NCBI GenBank assembly: GCA_030374735.1
Contig: JASCIV010000094.1
Location: 1 to 49,274 of the forward strand
DNA length: 49,274 bases
Direction of reading: 5' to 3'
Source: Gracilaria caudata
Lineage: Eukaryota > Rhodophyta > Florideophyceae > Gracilariales > Gracilariaceae
Shown: positions 46,868 through 49,274 of the stretch, one piece after another
Numbering within the stretch: the stretch's first letter is position 1
Layout: the number at the start of each line of letters is the position of its first letter
Notes under the pieces: generated by a model
Database searches by the model: none
Told to the model about the DNA's origin: nothing
Seen by the model: only the letters and a program-made list of their open reading frames with translations
Position numbers and translations under genes: made by a program

Positions 46868-48106
46868 TCAGAACGTATGAACGAAGAATCCGGATCGAAG
46901 CTTCGGTTCAAACCATGTTGATTTGGGAGGCATGATCTCATTGTTGTCCGAAACCTCCATCAACTGCGCCACGTCCACGGCATGCAACGCGAACGCCACT
47001 CCTCCACTCGCATCAGCGCGTGCAGCGAGATTACCCAAGCCTCGAATTCCGCCAACGAACTCAATTCGCTCGCAGCTTCGTGGGTCCTCAATTCCCAAGA
47101 TGGGAAGCAAAACCCGTTGCTGCAATAAGCTGCAATCTAACTGATCTGCGATGGAAGCGGATTCGCTGCTGCAATCCCCTAGCGAAAACTTGTACCATTC
47201 GCTTTCGGTATACACGAAAAACGTCTTGGCTTCCCTGGGCATTGCAGTCGGTTGCTCTATTTTGCTTACTTCACCCACAGACCTCAACTTGTCCAAGAAC
47301 TCATCCGCGCTGAGCTTGTTGCGATCAGTCACCACACGATTATATGGCAGAATGCGAAGCTGACTCTGAGCGAAGAGCACCACCAGGAACCAGTTGAAGT
47401 CCTCGTCTCCTGTGCATTCGTCTCCTGCTTGCGCTGCCCTGTATCTTGCCACACGTGCTGCACTTGCTGATCGATGGTGGCCGTCTGCGATGTAGACCTT
47501 TTCTACCTCTTTGTCAAACAGATCAACTAAGGTTTGAATATCGGACTCAGCAACGCGCCAGACTGTGTGTCTAACTTCGTCCTTGCCTGTGACGTCGAAC
47601 AGCGGCTCATCCGATACGCTGTTTGCTATGATGCGTTCTATGTGATTATCGTCGCGATAAGTGAGGAATACCGGTCCAGTGTTTGCAGACAGCTCGTCTG
47701 TCAATCTGGTTCGATCGTCCTCTTTTTCCTTACGAGTTTTTTCGTGTTGCAGAATGACGCCAGAGTCATAGTCTTGAACGTGTGCAAGAGTAACGAGGCC
47801 CGCTTGGACATGATGTTTCATTCTTTGACGGTACACATACAGGTTAGCGCTGGTTTCTTTCACCAACAGGGATTGGTCCACTAGCTTCTGTAGCGCCTGT
47901 TTTGAGGACGCATACACCGAGTCGTGGTAAGGAGACGTATCAGGCATTACAGCATCGGGGCGTATGACGCGCATGAACGATTGGGGATCTTTTGCGATGT
48001 ACTCCGCAGCTTCGGTTGAAGACACTACATCGTACGGAGGGCAGGTTAGACGCCAGGCGACTTCGTTTGAAGCTGGTACCAGCGGCTGGAAAGGCTTGAT
48101 CTTCAT
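46868..48106 (-). CDS. DUF1015 family protein
   Basis: A 412-residue protein starting at ATG 48106 (MKIKPFQPLVPA), the usual start of the family. Landmarks: LTCPPYDVVSSTEAAEY (about 21-37), an HEKTRKEKEDDRTRL segment (about 121-135), the hallmark ADGHHRSASA (about 207-216) and LPYNRVV. The DGHHR motif resembles the nucleotide/catalytic loop of ParB-like SerK/SbnI serine kinases, so a kinase-like activity on a small molecule is possible, but I know of no assigned function for the eukaryotic members. The family is mainly bacterial and archaeal. Length is typical (about 410-430). Confidence 0.88.
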   Translation of the reverse strand: MKIKPFQPLVPASNEVAWRLTCPPYDVVSSTEAAEYIAKDPQSFMRVIRPDAVMPDTSPYHDSVYASSKQALQKLVDQSLLVKETSANLYVYRQRMKHHVQAGLVTLAHVQDYDSGVILQHEKTRKEKEDDRTRLTDELSANTGPVFLTYRDDNHIERIIANSVSDEPLFDVTGKDEVRHTVWRVAESDIQTLVDLFDKEVEKVYIADGHHRSASAARVARYRAAQAGDECTGDEDFNWFLVVLFAQSQLRILPYNRVVTDRNKLSADEFLDKLRSVGEVSKIEQPTAMPREAKTFFVYTESEWYKFSLGDCSSESASIADQLDCSLLQQRVLLPILGIEDPRSCERIEFVGGIRGLGNLAARADASGGVAFALHAVDVAQLMEVSDNNEIMPPKSTWFEPKLRSGFFVHTF

Positions 48107-48135
48107 AGTTGCTGACACAAGGCGATGAAGATAGA

Positions 48136-48191
48136 GTGACGACGTTTGAGTGACGACGTTAGAGCGACGAAGTTAGAGCGACGAAGTTACA
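48136..48191. repeat. Four 14-bp tandem repeats with TGACG/GCGACG cores
   Basis: Units: GTGACGACGTTTGA, GTGACGACGTTAGA, GCGACGAAGTTAGA, GCGACGAAGTTACA. The first two contain TGACG and ACGT, the core of bZIP (CRE/as-1) sites. The array lies 30-85 nt upstream of the DUF1015 ATG, so it is probably in its promoter or 5' UTR. Confidence 0.75.
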
Positions 48192-49072
48192 GATCGCGGA
48201 GCGCAACGGCGACGAAGGTGGTGCGGCGAAGAGCAGGAGCTGACTGAGTAGCTGCTGATGGATGGGACGTTGTGCAAGTAAATCGCACGCAACGAAGAAG
48301 ATGAAAAGAGCCGCATATGCAGGCGGAACAGCCCAATGAGCGAGCGGTGGGGACGAGGTATGCCTGGGGGCGCGCCATGAGGTCCGCAGAATTGCTATCG
48401 GCGACTAGCATCGCTCGCATCGGCTTGCATTGGTTGGGCACTGTCATGATCACAGTGACGATTCGAAAATAAATCGCAAAAGCGCCAATAAAACGTCGTG
48501 GGAGGTGTCCCGCAGATACACGATGACGTTGTGTGCAATGCTGTGAATGGAAAACAAATGTTGTATGCACATGACGACGTGCGTGCTTGCCGCGCGTGCC
48601 CGGCGCTCGGGGCCGATCGCAGCCCCGAGAGGGGCAGAACCGCCCTCGTGAGTGCGCACGCTCCGCGCTGCGCGAGAAACGGCGTGAGCGTGAGCGCACT
48701 CGGGCGGAGTGGCGGGTAAGTGGCGGCAGCCGCGTTGCGCATCGCGCAGAGGTGTGCTGCCAGGCGCAAGCTGTGGGTGCCGCCGTGCGTGAAGATACCT
48801 TCGTATCTTAGGTACCTCCGCAGCCGTGGCGTGGGGCGCGCGCGCGAAGAAGCTCGCGCGGGAGAGAAACGGTGCGGACGCGGCGCCAGTTGGGAGTCCG
48901 AACTTGGGACGGCGGCGGTGGAACGAGCGGAGTGTCCACGTGCAGTGTACGGGCGCACAGCGGCGGCGCTGCGGCGGCGGCGGCGGCAGCCGTTTCGGTG
49001 GGTTGGTGCGCGCAGGGCTTGCAGACAGCGCCAATCATAGACGTTGGGCAGCCGTGCCGCGGCGCGTGCTGT

Positions 49073-49087
49073 CACGTGTGTCACGTG
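49073..49087. promoter_or_regulatory. Paired CACGTG G-boxes
   Basis: CACGTG at 49073-49078 and 49082-49087, each in the context GTCACGTG. Close pairing suggests binding by bHLH or bZIP dimers. A third lies at 48937. Confidence 0.5.
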
Positions 49088-49274
49088 GCAGCGGTGCGCG
49101 CATGCTGCCGCGATGCGCCAATGGGCCGTGCTTCTTCGCTGCGCGCCACGCGATTCCGCAGTGCGTGTCCTCGCAATTTCAGTCCTACCCACCATACTAC
49201 CGGCTACCGCGTCTCTCTCCTCCTTCTGCCCTCTGCCCACGCCCTCTTCCGCACCCCTGCCCACCTCCCTGCCC

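Larger units (their letters stand above)
48107..49274. promoter_or_regulatory. CpG-rich region with G-boxes and CCAAT boxes at window end
   Basis: No gene is recognised; the frames here are GC-driven. Three CACGTG G-boxes occur at 48937-48942, 49073-49078 and 49082-49087 (the last two 9 bp apart), with CCAAT at about 49030 and 49117, and a CGG-rich run near 48960-48990. These look like a promoter for a rightward gene beyond the window. The 14-bp repeats at 48136 serve the DUF1015 side. Confidence 0.45.

Noticed and set aside
1..49274. CRISPR arrays, insertion sequences, phage or viral genes
   Set aside because: No regularly spaced repeats, transposase or viral protein signatures were seen; the DNA is eukaryotic nuclear.

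Overview
This is nuclear DNA from a compact, intron-poor eukaryote with a plastid, most likely a red alga. I cannot tell which lineage. The main reasons: most genes are single open frames with very short intergenic gaps; the two genes with clear introns (lepA and a dynamin-like GTPase) have short GT-AG introns of 69-109 nt; two plastid-type translation GTPases (TypA/BipA and LepA) carry N-terminal extensions that look like transit peptides; and typical eukaryotic nuclear proteins are present (DDX18/HAS1, TFIP11, TADA3, IMP3, PP6). A type II membrane sulfotransferase would fit a cell wall of sulfated polysaccharide. No tRNA, rRNA, CRISPR array, insertion sequence or intact transposon was seen.

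Layout. 1-6 kb, CpG-rich at first: a bHLH+GAF-like transcription factor (+), a 2.5 kb gene-poor stretch, then typA (+). 7-16 kb: sulfotransferase (+), an organellar-looking RNB exoribonuclease (-), a GARP transcription factor (+) and an unknown single-pass membrane protein (+). 16-24.6 kb: HAS1 helicase (-), TFIP11 (+), a dihydropteridine-reductase-like protein (+) and ADA3 (-). 25-35 kb: a Gfo/Idh/MocA oxidoreductase (-), an ACC-deaminase/D-cysteine-desulfhydrase-like PLP enzyme (+), lepA with four exons (-), a bacterial-type MutL (+) and IMP3 (-). 36-42 kb: an Mx/dynamin-like GTPase with three exons (-) and arginyl-tRNA synthetase (-). After a gene-poor 2.7 kb stretch, the window returns to CpG-rich DNA with PP6 phosphatase (-), a predicted plastid membrane protein (+) and a DUF1015 protein (-). 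It ends in a G-box/CCAAT-rich stretch that looks like the promoter of a gene beyond the edge.

Functional themes. Organelle gene expression: TypA, LepA, an RNB exonuclease, an ArgRS with two possible starts, and possibly an organelle-targeted MutL. Ribosome biogenesis: HAS1 and IMP3. mRNA production: TFIP11 and ADA3. The genes alternate strands and do not form operons; many neighbours are convergent with 3' gaps of 60-400 nt.

Most noteworthy: a 13-nt microexon in lepA, defined by the reading frame, splice sites and the conserved LepA C-terminus; a bacterial (perhaps cyanobacterial) type MutL with the endonuclease motif; catalytic-residue substitutions in the RNB nuclease and the pteridine-reductase-like protein; an algal Mx-type GTPase whose P-loop is split by an intron; and several repeat or palindrome clusters in intergenic DNA.
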